This document shows, one piece after another, positions 53,510-63,323 of a stretch of DNA of 64,000 nucleotides; the stretch's first letter is position 1; the number at the start of each line of letters is the position of its first letter. A model generated the notes under the pieces. The model ran no database searches and was not told where the DNA came from. It was given only the letters and a program-made list of their open reading frames with translations. Location of the stretch: positions 124,001 to 188,000 of the forward strand of contig CBINGZ010000005.1 of NCBI GenBank assembly GCA_966250335.1, written 5' to 3'. The stretch comes from OLB7 sp966250335 (GTDB lineage Bacteria > Bacteroidota > Ignavibacteria > OLB7). The position numbers and the translations under genes are program-made.

Positions 53510-55918
53510 ATGGCTCTCAAGAAATCCGAACTCTACTCCTCTCTCTGGTCCAGTTGCGATGAGCTGCGCGGCGGTATGGACGCCAGTCAGTACAAGGATT
53601 ACGTCCTGGTCCTCCTCTTCATCAAGTACGTCAGCGATAAGTATGCAGGGGTGCCGTTCGCCCCGTTCGAGGTGCCGAAGGGAGCCTCGTTCAAGGATAT
53701 GGTCGCCCTCAAGGGGAAGAGCGATATCGGTGATCAGATCAACAAGAAGATCATCGACCCGCTCGCCAGGGCCAACGACCTTATCGATATGCCGGACTTC
53801 AACGACCCCAACAAGCTCGGCAGCGGCAAGGAGATGGTCGACCGGCTCACCAACCTGATCGCTATCTTCGAGAACAGGGCGCTCGATTTCAGCAGGAATC
53901 GCGCGGACGACGACGACATCCTCGGCGATGCCTACGAATACCTCATGCGCCACTTCGCCACCGAAAGCGGCAAGAGCAAGGGGCAGTTCTATACTCCCTC
54001 CGAGGTCAGCCGGGTCATGGCGCAGATTATCGGTATCGGCGATGCCCCCACCAGAACCGACACGACCGTCTACGATCCGACCTGCGGTTCCGGCTCCCTT
54101 CTGCTGAAGGTCGGCAACGCCGCCCGCACGAAAGTCACTCTGTACGGCCAGGAAAAGGATGCGACCACCGCCGGTCTGGCCCGCATGAATATGATCCTGC
54201 ACGATTATGCGACCGCCAGCATCGTGCAGGGGAACACCATCGCCGATCCCAGGTTCAGGGATGGGGATGCCCTCAAGACATTCGATTACGTCGTCGCCAA
54301 TCCCCCCTTCAGCGACAAACGCTGGAGCACCGGCATCGATCCGCTGAACGACCCGTACGACCGCTTCCGTCACTTCGGCGCCCCGCCGGCGAAACAGGGA
54401 GACTACGCCTACCTGCTCCATATCATCCGCTCCCTCAAGAGCACCGGGAAGGGAGCCTGCATCCTTCCCCACGGCGTCCTCTTCCGCGGCAACGCGGAGG
54501 CGGAGATCCGCCGCAACCTGGTCCGCAAGGGGTATATCAAGGGGATCATCGGGCTGCCGGCCAACCTCTTCTACGGAACCGGCATCCCCGCCTGCATCGT
54601 CGTCATCGACAAGCAGGATGCGAACAGTCGCAGGGGGATCTTCATGATCGACGCCAGCGCCGGCTACATGAAGGACGGCAACAAGAACCGGCTCCGCAGC
54701 ATGGATATCCACAAGATCGTGGACCTCTTCAACAGGAAGCTGGAGCTGCCCGGCTATTCCCGCATGATCCCGTTCGATGAGATCGAGCGGAACGAATACA
54801 ACCTCAACATCCCGCGATATATCGACAACCGGCAGGCGGAGGATCTCCAGGATATCGAGGGGCATCTGCGCGGCGGGATTCCCGTCGCCGACGTGGATGC
54901 GCTGGAAGAGTACTGGAAGGTCTGCCCGGGGCTCCGCGACACCCTCTTCCGGGAGATCCGCCCCGGCTATCTCGATCCCGCCGTCCCGAAGGAAGCGATC
55001 AGGAACGCCATCTACGAGCACCCGGAGTTCGTCGCCTTTACCCGCGACATGAACAGGCATTTCACCCGCTGGCGCAACAGGACCTCGACCGCTCTGAAGG
55101 AACTGGAGTCCGGATGCCATCCGAAGCAGATCATCGCCGATCTCTCCGAGGGGCTCCTCGCGCACTATGCCGGCAGGCCCCTGATCGACAAGTACGACGT
55201 CTACCAGCACCTGATGGACTACTGGGACGAGACGATGCAGGACGACTGCTACCTGATCGCCGCCGACGGATGGAAGGCGGAGACCTCCCGTGTGCTGGTG
55301 AAGAACCCGAAAGGGAAGGAGGTCGACAAGGGATGGACCTGCGACCTCCTCCCGAAATCGCTTGTGACGGCCGAATACTTCGCCGCCGATCGGGATGAGA
55401 TCGCACGGCTGGAAGGAGAGCTGGAGAGCGCGGTCTCACGCCTGACCGAACTGGAGGAGGAACATGCAGGAGAGGAGGGACTCTTCGCCGAACTGGAGAA
55501 GGTCAACCGCGCGAACGTGACGGCCCGTCTGAAGGAGCTGGGAGGGAGCCTCTTCAGCGACCCCGAAGCCGGGGAGGAGGCCGACGCGCTCAACGAATGG
55601 CTGGCTCTCTTCAACAGGCAGGCGGAACTGAAACGCGCTCTCAAGGAAGCCGAGGAGAAACTGGACGGATCGGCCTACGGGAAGTATCCCACGCTCAGGG
55701 AGGAGGAGATCAGGACGCTGGTCGTCGAGAACAAATGGCTGGCCGCGCTCGATGCGGCGATCCACGGCGAGATGGACCGGATCAGCCAGCGCCTGACCCG
55801 GCGCGTGAAGGAGCTTGCCGAGCGGTACGAGAAGCCGCTTCCGGAGCTTACGAGCCTCGTGGCCGAGCTGGAGCTGAAGGTGAGCCGCCACCTGGAAACG
55901 ATGGGGTTCACCGTATGA
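53510..55918 (+). CDS. hsdM: Type I restriction-modification methyltransferase subunit (long form)
   Basis: 802 residues from MALKKSELYSSLW. N6-adenine methyltransferase: N-terminal helical domain SSLWSSCDELRGGMDASQYKDYVLVLLFIKYVSDKY, SAM motif DPTCGSGSLLLKVGN (~190) and catalytic motif IV ANPPFSD (~264). After about 480 come domains not in the short E. coli HsdM: a segment with KYDVYQHLMDYWDETMQDDCYLIAADGWKA and a long coiled-coil (LEGELESAVSRLTELEEEHAGEEGLF). Such long HsdM subunits are known in many bacteria. The stop overlaps the next start (ATGA). Confidence 0.95.
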   Translation: MALKKSELYSSLWSSCDELRGGMDASQYKDYVLVLLFIKYVSDKYAGVPFAPFEVPKGASFKDMVALKGKSDIGDQINKKIIDPLARANDLIDMPDFNDPNKLGSGKEMVDRLTNLIAIFENRALDFSRNRADDDDILGDAYEYLMRHFATESGKSKGQFYTPSEVSRVMAQIIGIGDAPTRTDTTVYDPTCGSGSLLLKVGNAARTKVTLYGQEKDATTAGLARMNMILHDYATASIVQGNTIADPRFRDGDALKTFDYVVANPPFSDKRWSTGIDPLNDPYDRFRHFGAPPAKQGDYAYLLHIIRSLKSTGKGACILPHGVLFRGNAEAEIRRNLVRKGYIKGIIGLPANLFYGTGIPACIVVIDKQDANSRRGIFMIDASAGYMKDGNKNRLRSMDIHKIVDLFNRKLELPGYSRMIPFDEIERNEYNLNIPRYIDNRQAEDLQDIEGHLRGGIPVADVDALEEYWKVCPGLRDTLFREIRPGYLDPAVPKEAIRNAIYEHPEFVAFTRDMNRHFTRWRNRTSTALKELESGCHPKQIIADLSEGLLAHYAGRPLIDKYDVYQHLMDYWDETMQDDCYLIAADGWKAETSRVLVKNPKGKEVDKGWTCDLLPKSLVTAEYFAADRDEIARLEGELESAVSRLTELEEEHAGEEGLFAELEKVNRANVTARLKELGGSLFSDPEAGEEADALNEWLALFNRQAELKRALKEAEEKLDGSAYGKYPTLREEEIRTLVVENKWLAALDAAIHGEMDRISQRLTRRVKELAERYEKPLPELTSLVAELELKVSRHLETMGFTV

Positions 55919-56967
55919 GCCGACTTCCTCTATTGCTGCCGGACGATTACACGCTCTGGCTGGCCGATCTCAAACAGCGGATTGCCGGAGCGCGACAGCG
56001 GGCAGTGCTCGCCGCCAACGAGGAACAGATCCGGCTATACCATGAGATCGGGACGGATATCGTGCAGCGCCAGGAGGCCCAGGGATGGGGGGCGAAGGTC
56101 ATCGATCGCCTTGCTTCCGATCTTCGGGAGGCCTTCCCGGGAATGAAGGGCCTGTCGGCGTCGAATCTCAAGTATATGCGCTTTTTTGCCCAGGAATGCC
56201 CGCATCGTGCAATTGGTCAGCAATCTGCTGACCAATTGCCCTGGTTCCACATCGTCACGTTGCTGACGAAGCTGGCCGATCCCGGCGAACGGGAATGGTA
56301 TGCGGTCCAGGCTGTACGAGAGGGATGGTCGCGGTCTACGCTGGAGATGCAGATACGGAACAGGCTCCATCTGCGGCAGGGGGCCGCCGTCACCAACTTC
56401 GAGCATCGACTGGACGCCACCGACGCGGGGCTGGCCGCGGAGATCCTGAAGGACCCGTATCACTTCGACTTCCTCGGTCTCGGCGATGAAGCGCATGAGC
56501 GGGATATCGAGAACGCGCTCGTCCGGCATATCACCCGCTTCCTGCTGGAGCTGGGGTCGGGCTTCGCCTTCGTCGGTCGGCAGTTCCGGCTGGAGGTGGG
56601 GGGAGATGAGTTCTTCATCGATCTCCTCTTCTACCATACCCGCCTGAAATGCTACGTCGTGGTGGAGCTCAAGGCCGCCGCGTTCAAGCCGGAGCACGCG
56701 GGACAACTCAACTTCTACCTGACCGCCGTGGACGCCGGGATCAAGGCTGAAGACGACAGGCCGACCATCGGCCTGCTCCTCTGCAGGACGAAGAACCGGC
56801 TGGTGGCGGAGTATGCGCTCTCGGGGATGGACAAACCGATCGGAATTGCGGAGTATCAGCTTGTTCGGGCGCTTCCGGAGCCGCTGGATACTTGCTTGCC
56901 GACTATTGAGGAGATTGAGGCTGAGCTTTCTCCTGGCCTTGTCGTGGAGGAAAGCAATTATGAGTAA
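55915..56967 (+). CDS. DUF1016/YhcG-family PD-(D/E)xK nuclease, inserted between hsdM and hsdS
   Basis: 350 residues from the ATG that overlaps the hsdM stop. N-terminal DUF1016_N domain (LKQRIAGARQRAVLAANEEQIRLYHEIGTDI, about 20-165), C-terminal PD-(D/E)xK nuclease-like domain (about 195-340): FRLEVGGDEFFIDLLFYHTRLKCYVVVELKAAAFKPEHAGQLNFYL has the Asp (FIDLL) and the Glu-x-Lys (VELKA) of the nuclease core. In E. coli YhcG is an orphan of this family; copies are often near Type I systems. Its own stop overlaps the hsdS start (ATGAGTAA). Confidence 0.9.
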   Translation: MSRLPLLLPDDYTLWLADLKQRIAGARQRAVLAANEEQIRLYHEIGTDIVQRQEAQGWGAKVIDRLASDLREAFPGMKGLSASNLKYMRFFAQECPHRAIGQQSADQLPWFHIVTLLTKLADPGEREWYAVQAVREGWSRSTLEMQIRNRLHLRQGAAVTNFEHRLDATDAGLAAEILKDPYHFDFLGLGDEAHERDIENALVRHITRFLLELGSGFAFVGRQFRLEVGGDEFFIDLLFYHTRLKCYVVVELKAAAFKPEHAGQLNFYLTAVDAGIKAEDDRPTIGLLLCRTKNRLVAEYALSGMDKPIGIAEYQLVRALPEPLDTCLPTIEEIEAELSPGLVVEESNYE

Positions 56968-58264
56968 AACAATGACGGCAACAAAGAATGGTTCATCCTC
57001 ACGAGCATTGCCTAGCTCAAATGGGCCTAGCTCGGCCATTTTTGAAATCTATTCAACGTCGGGTTACAAGCAGACAGAATTAGGATCTTTCCCCCAGGAT
57101 TGGAATATATGCACTTGTGAGTCTATCAGTGTCTTGGTCACTGTTGGAATTGTAATTCGGCCAACTCAATACTATGTGGAACAAGGGGTAGCTGCTCTAA
57201 GATCTGCTAACGTTCGTGAGAAAGGAATTGACATTTCCGATATGGTATTTATTAGCAATAGATCGAATGTGTTGCTTGCAAAGAGCCAAGTCCGAGCGGG
57301 TGACGTACTTACAGTACGGACAGGTTACCCGGGAACAAGTGCAGTCGTTCCAGCTGCGCTTGAGGGTTCAAACTGTATCGATATCATAATCACTAGGCCA
57401 TCAAAGGGTGTAAACTCGAACTTTCTTGCTGCTTGGATTAATTCTCAACTTGGAAAAGATCAAGTCTTGCGCAACCAGGGAGGGCTGGCACAGCAACATT
57501 TCAATGTAGGAGATCTTAAGAAACTCCTTATTGCTCTTCCTCCTTTCTCTGAACAAGAAGCCATTGCCGAGGCCCTGAGCGATGCGGATGCGCTTATTGA
57601 AGCTCTGGAGCAGATGGTTGAGAAGAAGCGCCTAGTTAAACAGAGTGCTATGCAGGATTTGATTTCTGGCTCTAAAAGACTTGAAGGATATAGTGAAGAA
57701 TGGCAGCAGAAAAGATTCGACGATCTTATTACTCTTCGTAAGGAGAGAATTGAGCCAGGTAGAGTGCGAACTCATGATTTCTGCATTGATCTTGAACATA
57801 TAGAGCAAGGATCCGGACAGCTTATAGGAAATGGAGTCACTAATTCTAGCTTTTCATCAAAATCCGTTTTCTACGAGGGAGACGTACTGTTCGGGAAGTT
57901 GCGTGCATATCTGCGCAAATATTGGAGGGCTACTCGTGAAGGAGTATGTTCGACCGAAATCTGGGTGATGGCTGCGAATCGTGATCTAATCGTACCGGAT
58001 TATTTATTTCAATTGATTCAGCTCGATAAATTTATCGAGACTGCAAGCACTGCGTATGGGACACACATGCCCCGTTCAGATTGGAATGTTGTCAGGAACT
58101 ATGACGTGGTATTACCTAGCATGGCCGAGCAATCCGCCATCGCCTCCATTCTCTCCGACATGGATGCCGAGATCGCAGCCCTCGAAACCAAGCTCGCCAA
58201 GTACCGCGAAATCAAACAGGGAATGATGCAGAACCTGCTGACCGGGAGGATCCGTCTCGTATGA
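56960..58264 (+). CDS. hsdS: Type I restriction-modification specificity subunit
   Basis: 434 residues, two target recognition domains and two conserved helices: first TRD about 40-195, helical connector IEALEQMVEKKRLVKQSAMQDLISG (about 205-240), second TRD about 250-400, final helix AALETKLAKYREIKQGMMQNLLTGRI. Both TRDs sit in AT-rich DNA (about 56970-58120) between GC-rich flanks, while the last ~140 bases return to chromosomal composition, a pattern expected when TRDs are swapped by recombination. Start overlaps the DUF1016 stop; the stop overlaps the next start (ATGA). It sets the DNA target for HsdM and HsdR. Confidence 0.9.
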   Translation: MSKTMTATKNGSSSRALPSSNGPSSAIFEIYSTSGYKQTELGSFPQDWNICTCESISVLVTVGIVIRPTQYYVEQGVAALRSANVREKGIDISDMVFISNRSNVLLAKSQVRAGDVLTVRTGYPGTSAVVPAALEGSNCIDIIITRPSKGVNSNFLAAWINSQLGKDQVLRNQGGLAQQHFNVGDLKKLLIALPPFSEQEAIAEALSDADALIEALEQMVEKKRLVKQSAMQDLISGSKRLEGYSEEWQQKRFDDLITLRKERIEPGRVRTHDFCIDLEHIEQGSGQLIGNGVTNSSFSSKSVFYEGDVLFGKLRAYLRKYWRATREGVCSTEIWVMAANRDLIVPDYLFQLIQLDKFIETASTAYGTHMPRSDWNVVRNYDVVLPSMAEQSAIASILSDMDAEIAALETKLAKYREIKQGMMQNLLTGRIRLV

Positions 58265-60207
58265 AAATCTCAACGATCCTCGACCATATCGACAACGGCC
58301 ACATGGCGTTGCCGGAATTCCAGCGGGGGTATGTCTGGAACCGCGATCAGGTCCGCGGCCTCTTCGATTCCCTCTACCGGCGGCATCCGGTCGGAGGGCT
58401 CCTGGTGTGGGCCACCGAATCGAGAACCGCCGCCCATCGCGGCGACGGACCCCTTGCCCCCGGCGTCGTCAAGCTCCTGCTGGACGGACAGCAGCGGATG
58501 ACGTCCCTCTACGGTGTGGTGCGGGGGAAGCCCCCGAAATTCTTCGACGGCAACGTGCAGGCGTTCACCGGATTACGCTTCCATCTCGATACCGAGGCCT
58601 TCGAGTTCTACCAGCCGGTGAAGATGCGGGACGACCAGCTCTGGGTCGACGTCACGGAGCTGATGAAGAACGGCGCTACGGGACTGGGGGAGTTCGTGAC
58701 ACGTCTGAGCGCCCAGCCGGCGCTGGCGTCGAAGATGGGGGAATATGTCGGGCGGCTCAGTCGACTGCTGACCGTGACCGACGTGGATCTGCACGTGGAG
58801 GAAGTCACTGGCGCGGACAAGACGCTCGACGTCGTGGTGGACATCTTCAACAAGGTGAACCGCGGCGGCACCAAGCTCTCGAAGGGAGACCTGGCGCTCG
58901 CCAAGATCTGCTCCGACTGGCCGGAAGCTCGCGACACGATGAAGGCCCGGCTCGCCGAATGGAAGAAGTCGGGGTTCGATTTCAACCTCGACTGGCTCCT
59001 CCGCTCCGTGAACACCGTGCTGACCGGCGAGGCCAGATTCCAGTTCCTTCACGACAAGACAGCCGATGAAATCCGGGAGGGGCTGTCGCGCGCCGTCAGG
59101 CATATCGATACCAGTCTCAACCTGATCGGCGGCCGCATGGGACTCGACCACGATCAGGTCTTCTTCGGCAAGTTCGGCGTGCCGGTGATGGTGCGCTATC
59201 TCGATCTGCATCATGGTCCGATGGATGCGGCGGATCGGGACAAGCTCCTCTTCTGGTTCGTGCAGGCGGGAATGTGGGGACGGTTCTCCGGCTCCACGGA
59301 AACCTATATCGATCAGGATCTGGCGGCCCTCGAAGGCCCGGAGGGGGGACTCGACCGGCTGCTGGAGCAGCTGCGTCTCTGGCACGGCGGGCTCCGCGTG
59401 GAGGCGGGACATTTCACCGGATGGAGTCTCGGCGCCCGGTTCTATTCGGTCCTCTACATGCTCACACGGATGGGAGAGGCGCGCGACTGGGGGACGGGGC
59501 TTCCGCTCAGGGCGAACCTGCTCGGCAGAATGAACCGTCTGGAGGTGCATCATATCTTCCCGAAGGCGCAGCTCTACAGACGGAGGCACAAGCGTCCGGA
59601 GGTCAACGCTGTGGCGAATTTCTGTTTCCTGACGAAGGATACGAACATCTCCATCAGCGACAGGCTGCCGGAGGAATATTTCCCGGAGATCGAGCGGGCG
59701 CATCCCGGCGCGCTGGCGTCGCAGTGGATTCCGGACGATCCGTCGCTCTGGAAGATCGAGAACTTCCTGCAGTTTCTGGAGGCGCGGAAATCGCTCCTTG
59801 CCGCCGAGGTCAACAGGCGCATGGAGGAACTGCTGCACGGCGACGTCCGCTGGCTCTCGGGTCCCTCGGCGTCGCTCCCTTCTCCGCCGGCGATCGTCGG
59901 GGGGATCGACTCTCCGGACGAGGAAGAGCAGCTCGAGGAGCTCAACATCTGGATGGAGAGCCTGGGCCTCCCTCGCGGGATCATGTCGTTCGACTTCGCC
60001 GATCCCGAGACCGGCGAGCAGAAGGCCGTCTTCGATCTGGCATGGCCCAACGGGATTCAGGAGGAGCTGAGCCAGCCTGTCGCCGTGCTGTTGAACGAAA
60101 GCGCCTCGACCATCGGGATCGCCAGTGGAGCGGGCTTCCGCTGTTTTACATCGGTCGAGGACCTTCAGCTGTATGTGAACATGGAGATTCTTGTGCAGGA
60201 GGGATAA
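58261..60207 (+). CDS. GmrSD-like DUF262-DUF1524 restriction protein, inserted between hsdS and hsdR
   Basis: 648 residues. N-terminal DUF262: LPEFQRGYVWNRDQVRGLFDSLYR and the motif LLDGQQRMTSLYG (Asp-Gly-Gln-Gln-Arg, ~75), which binds and hydrolyses nucleotide in GmrS/BrxU proteins. C-terminal DUF1524 HNH-like domain: EVHHIFPKAQLYRRRHKRPEVNAVANFCFLTKDTN (~430). An extra acidic C-terminal part (about 550-648) follows. GmrSD-type enzymes cut DNA with modified cytosine (Type IV). The start overlaps the hsdS stop (ATGA), and hsdR follows two bases after the stop, so it is translated within the Type I operon. Confidence 0.88.
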   Translation: MKISTILDHIDNGHMALPEFQRGYVWNRDQVRGLFDSLYRRHPVGGLLVWATESRTAAHRGDGPLAPGVVKLLLDGQQRMTSLYGVVRGKPPKFFDGNVQAFTGLRFHLDTEAFEFYQPVKMRDDQLWVDVTELMKNGATGLGEFVTRLSAQPALASKMGEYVGRLSRLLTVTDVDLHVEEVTGADKTLDVVVDIFNKVNRGGTKLSKGDLALAKICSDWPEARDTMKARLAEWKKSGFDFNLDWLLRSVNTVLTGEARFQFLHDKTADEIREGLSRAVRHIDTSLNLIGGRMGLDHDQVFFGKFGVPVMVRYLDLHHGPMDAADRDKLLFWFVQAGMWGRFSGSTETYIDQDLAALEGPEGGLDRLLEQLRLWHGGLRVEAGHFTGWSLGARFYSVLYMLTRMGEARDWGTGLPLRANLLGRMNRLEVHHIFPKAQLYRRRHKRPEVNAVANFCFLTKDTNISISDRLPEEYFPEIERAHPGALASQWIPDDPSLWKIENFLQFLEARKSLLAAEVNRRMEELLHGDVRWLSGPSASLPSPPAIVGGIDSPDEEEQLEELNIWMESLGLPRGIMSFDFADPETGEQKAVFDLAWPNGIQEELSQPVAVLLNESASTIGIASGAGFRCFTSVEDLQLYVNMEILVQEG

Positions 60208-60209
60208 TC

Positions 60210-63200
60210 ATGAAGATCGGGCAGCCTGAACGGGTCACGCAGGATCGTGTCGTCGCACTCTTCCGCGACGAACTCGGCTATAGCTATCTGGGGGACTGGT
60301 GCAACCGCGAGGGGAACACCAATATCGAGGAAAAACTCCTCTCGCGGTATCTGACGCGACGGGGCTACACTCCGACGCAGATCTCGACGGCAATCCGTCG
60401 TCTCCGCACCGAGGCCGACAATCTCGGGTCCGGTTTGTACGGGGCCAACAGCACCGTGTACAGCCGGCTTCGCTATGGGGTACCGGTGAAGATCGAAGCG
60501 GGGAAGGTCACCGAAAGTGTCCGGCTTATCGACTGGGATCATCCCGAGGAGAACGATTTCGCCCTTGCCGAGGAGGTCACGCTCCGCGGCAATCTGGAAC
60601 GGCGCCCCGATATCGTCCTCTATGTCAACGGCATTGCCGTCGGCGTTCTGGAGTTGAAGAACAGCCGTGTTTCCGTCGGCGACGGCATCCGTCAGAATAT
60701 CTCCAACCAGCAGGAGGCGTTCAACGCCTCGTTCTTCAGCACCGTGCAGTTCATGTTTGCCGGGAACGATTCCGAAGGACTGCGGTACGGCACCGTGGGG
60801 ACGGAGGAGAAGTATTATCTGACATGGAAGGAGGACGAGGAGGAGAACACCCGCTTCAAGCTCGATAAGTATCTGCTCAAGATGTGCTCGAAGGAACGGC
60901 TGATCGAGCTGATGCGCGACTTCGTCCTCTTCGACGGCGGAAAGAAGAAGGTGCCACGTCCGCACCAGTATTTCGGCATCAAGGCGGCGCAGCGGCATGT
61001 GCGTGAGCGCGAAGGGGGGATCATCTGGCACACGCAGGGGAGCGGTAAAAGTATCGTGATGGTGCTGCTCGCCAGGTGGATTCTGGCGAACAACCCCAAC
61101 GCGCGCGTCGCCGTCATCACCGACCGCGATGAACTGGACAAGCAGATCGAAGGGGTGTTTCGCGAGGCCGGGGAGAAGATCAGACGCACGAGCGACGGAC
61201 GCGAGCTGATGCGCCTGCTGGGAAGCGCGACGCCTCGTCTTCTCTGCTCGTTGATCCATAAGTTCGGCAGGAAGGGGGGGAAAAAGGAGAAGGGGGATTT
61301 CGAGAAATTCATCAACGACCTGAAGGCGCAGCCGGGTATAGCGGTCGGGGAGATTTTCGTCTTCGTCGATGAATGTCATCGCACGCAGAGCGATAAGCTG
61401 CATCGTGCCATGAAGGCGTTCATGCCGAACGCGGTCTTCATCGGATTTACAGGCACGCCGTTGCTCAAAGAGGATAAGGCCACCAGTCTCGAAGTCTTCG
61501 GCCGATATATCCATACGTACATGTACAGCGAGGCTGTAGAGGACAAGGTCGTGCTCGACCTTGTCTACGAGGCCCGCGACATCGACCAGCATCTGAAATC
61601 ACAGGAACGGATCGACGCATGGTTCGAAGCCAAGACCAGAGGGCTCAACGACTGGCAGAAGGATGAACTGAAGAAGCAGTGGGGAACGATGCAGAACGTC
61701 CTCAGTTCCCGATCGAGGATGGAAAGCGTGGTCGAGGATATTTTTCTGGACTTCGACGTCAGACCGCGTCTCCGTAACGAACGGGGGAACGCCATGCTGG
61801 TAGTCTCAAGCATCTATGAAGCGTGTAAATACTACGATATATTTTGCAAGACGAAGTTCAGAGGCCGGTGCGCGGTGGTGACCTCGTACACTCCACACAC
61901 ACGGGATATCACCAAGGAGGACACCGGAGCGAACACCGATACCGATAATCAGTTCATCTACGACGTCTACACGAAGCTGCTGGAGGGAATCGTTCCGGCG
62001 AAGGGGATGACGAAGACCGAGACGTACGAGGAGCAGGCCAAGGCTCTCTTCAAGACCCAGCCCGCCAACATGAAGCTCCTGATCGTGGTCGACAAGCTCC
62101 TTACCGGGTTCGATGCGCCGAGCTGCACCTATCTCTACATCGACAAGAGCATGCAGGATCATGCTCTGTTCCAGGCGATCTGCCGCACCAACCGGCTGGA
62201 CGGTGAGGATAAGGACTTCGGTTATATCGTGGATTACAAGGATCTGTTCAAGAAGGTGGAGAACGCCATTGCCGTCTATACCTCGGAGCTCGACCACGGC
62301 GCGGGGGAAGTCGCTCCCGAAGTGCTCCTCCACTCCCGTCTGGGCAAGGGACGGGATCGTCTGGAGCAGGCGCTGGAAGATATCGCAATCCTCTGCGAAC
62401 CGGTGCGGGCCCCGGGTGGGGAGCTGGAACATATCCACTATTTCTGCGGCAACACCGAGATAGCGGAAGACCTCAAGGAGCATGAGCCGCAGCGTGCCGC
62501 GCTCTACAAGGCGGCAGCCACCCTTGCCCGCGCATTCGCCAATCTCTCCGGAGAGCTGGAGGAGGCGGGCTACCGGGAGCATGAGATCCGGGATATCAGG
62601 GAGAAGATCAACCGTTACGTCAATCTGCGTGATCTCATCCGTCGGGCCAGCGGCGAGAGCCTCGACCTGAAAGCGTATGAAGCCGACATGCGCTATCTGA
62701 TCGACACCTACATCATCGCCGATTCTCCGCGGAAGATCTCACCGTTCGACACGATGCCGCTGCTGGAGCTGATCGAGAAGACCGGAATCCTGGATGCGAT
62801 CGAACAACTGCCCGACGGGCTCAGGCGCAACGAGGAGACCGTTGCCGAAACCATCGAGAACAACGTCCGCAGCAAGATCATCAAGGAGCATCTGAACGAT
62901 CCTGCGTATTACGATAGAATGTCCGCGCTGCTCGACGAGATCATCACCGACCGCAAGGCGAAGGCGGTCGAGTACGAGGAGTATCTGCGGCGCATCGCCG
63001 ATCTGGCAAGAAATGTTCAAACGGGACAGGATGAGAACACACCGGAGCAGTTGAACACGCCGGGTCGTCGCGCCTTGTACAACAACCTCAAACAGTACGT
63101 CGATCGCCTTATGGAGAACTCCCCCGGCTACAATGCCTCCGGTGATACGACGGCCGACGTGGTGATGAAGATCGATGAAGAGATCCGGCGTCTCCGTTAC

Positions 63201-63323
63201 GAGGGGTGGCGTGATCATCCCGCGCGTGAGAAGGTTATTAAAGGGGCCATCTACACGGTGCTGCAGGACGAAGCGGAGGTTGAACGTATCTTTCCCGTCG
63301 TCAAACAGCAACTGGAATATTGA
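60210..63323 (+). CDS. hsdR: Type I restriction subunit HsdR
   Basis: 1037 residues from MKIGQPERVTQ. N-terminal nuclease of PD-(D/E)xK type: RRPDIVLYVNGIAVGVLELKN (Asp134, Glu148, Lys150). SF2 motor: Walker A HTQGSGKSIVM (275-281), DEAD box VDECHRTQSDK (~388), GFTGTPLLKED (motif III), DAPSCTYLYIDKSM and QAICRTNRLDG (motif VI). C-terminal helical part contacts HsdM. It cleaves unmethylated DNA after translocation. Two bases separate it from the DUF262 gene; the ATG of the next gene overlaps its stop (TGATG). Confidence 0.96.
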   Translation: MKIGQPERVTQDRVVALFRDELGYSYLGDWCNREGNTNIEEKLLSRYLTRRGYTPTQISTAIRRLRTEADNLGSGLYGANSTVYSRLRYGVPVKIEAGKVTESVRLIDWDHPEENDFALAEEVTLRGNLERRPDIVLYVNGIAVGVLELKNSRVSVGDGIRQNISNQQEAFNASFFSTVQFMFAGNDSEGLRYGTVGTEEKYYLTWKEDEEENTRFKLDKYLLKMCSKERLIELMRDFVLFDGGKKKVPRPHQYFGIKAAQRHVREREGGIIWHTQGSGKSIVMVLLARWILANNPNARVAVITDRDELDKQIEGVFREAGEKIRRTSDGRELMRLLGSATPRLLCSLIHKFGRKGGKKEKGDFEKFINDLKAQPGIAVGEIFVFVDECHRTQSDKLHRAMKAFMPNAVFIGFTGTPLLKEDKATSLEVFGRYIHTYMYSEAVEDKVVLDLVYEARDIDQHLKSQERIDAWFEAKTRGLNDWQKDELKKQWGTMQNVLSSRSRMESVVEDIFLDFDVRPRLRNERGNAMLVVSSIYEACKYYDIFCKTKFRGRCAVVTSYTPHTRDITKEDTGANTDTDNQFIYDVYTKLLEGIVPAKGMTKTETYEEQAKALFKTQPANMKLLIVVDKLLTGFDAPSCTYLYIDKSMQDHALFQAICRTNRLDGEDKDFGYIVDYKDLFKKVENAIAVYTSELDHGAGEVAPEVLLHSRLGKGRDRLEQALEDIAILCEPVRAPGGELEHIHYFCGNTEIAEDLKEHEPQRAALYKAAATLARAFANLSGELEEAGYREHEIRDIREKINRYVNLRDLIRRASGESLDLKAYEADMRYLIDTYIIADSPRKISPFDTMPLLELIEKTGILDAIEQLPDGLRRNEETVAETIENNVRSKIIKEHLNDPAYYDRMSALLDEIITDRKAKAVEYEEYLRRIADLARNVQTGQDENTPEQLNTPGRRALYNNLKQYVDRLMENSPGYNASGDTTADVVMKIDEEIRRLRYEGWRDHPAREKVIKGAIYTVLQDEAEVERIFPVVKQQLEY

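Noticed and set aside
59274..60209. N-terminal extension of HsdR overlapping the DUF262 gene
   Set aside because: Reads through the GmrSD-like gene in another frame; the HsdR start at 60210 fits the family.
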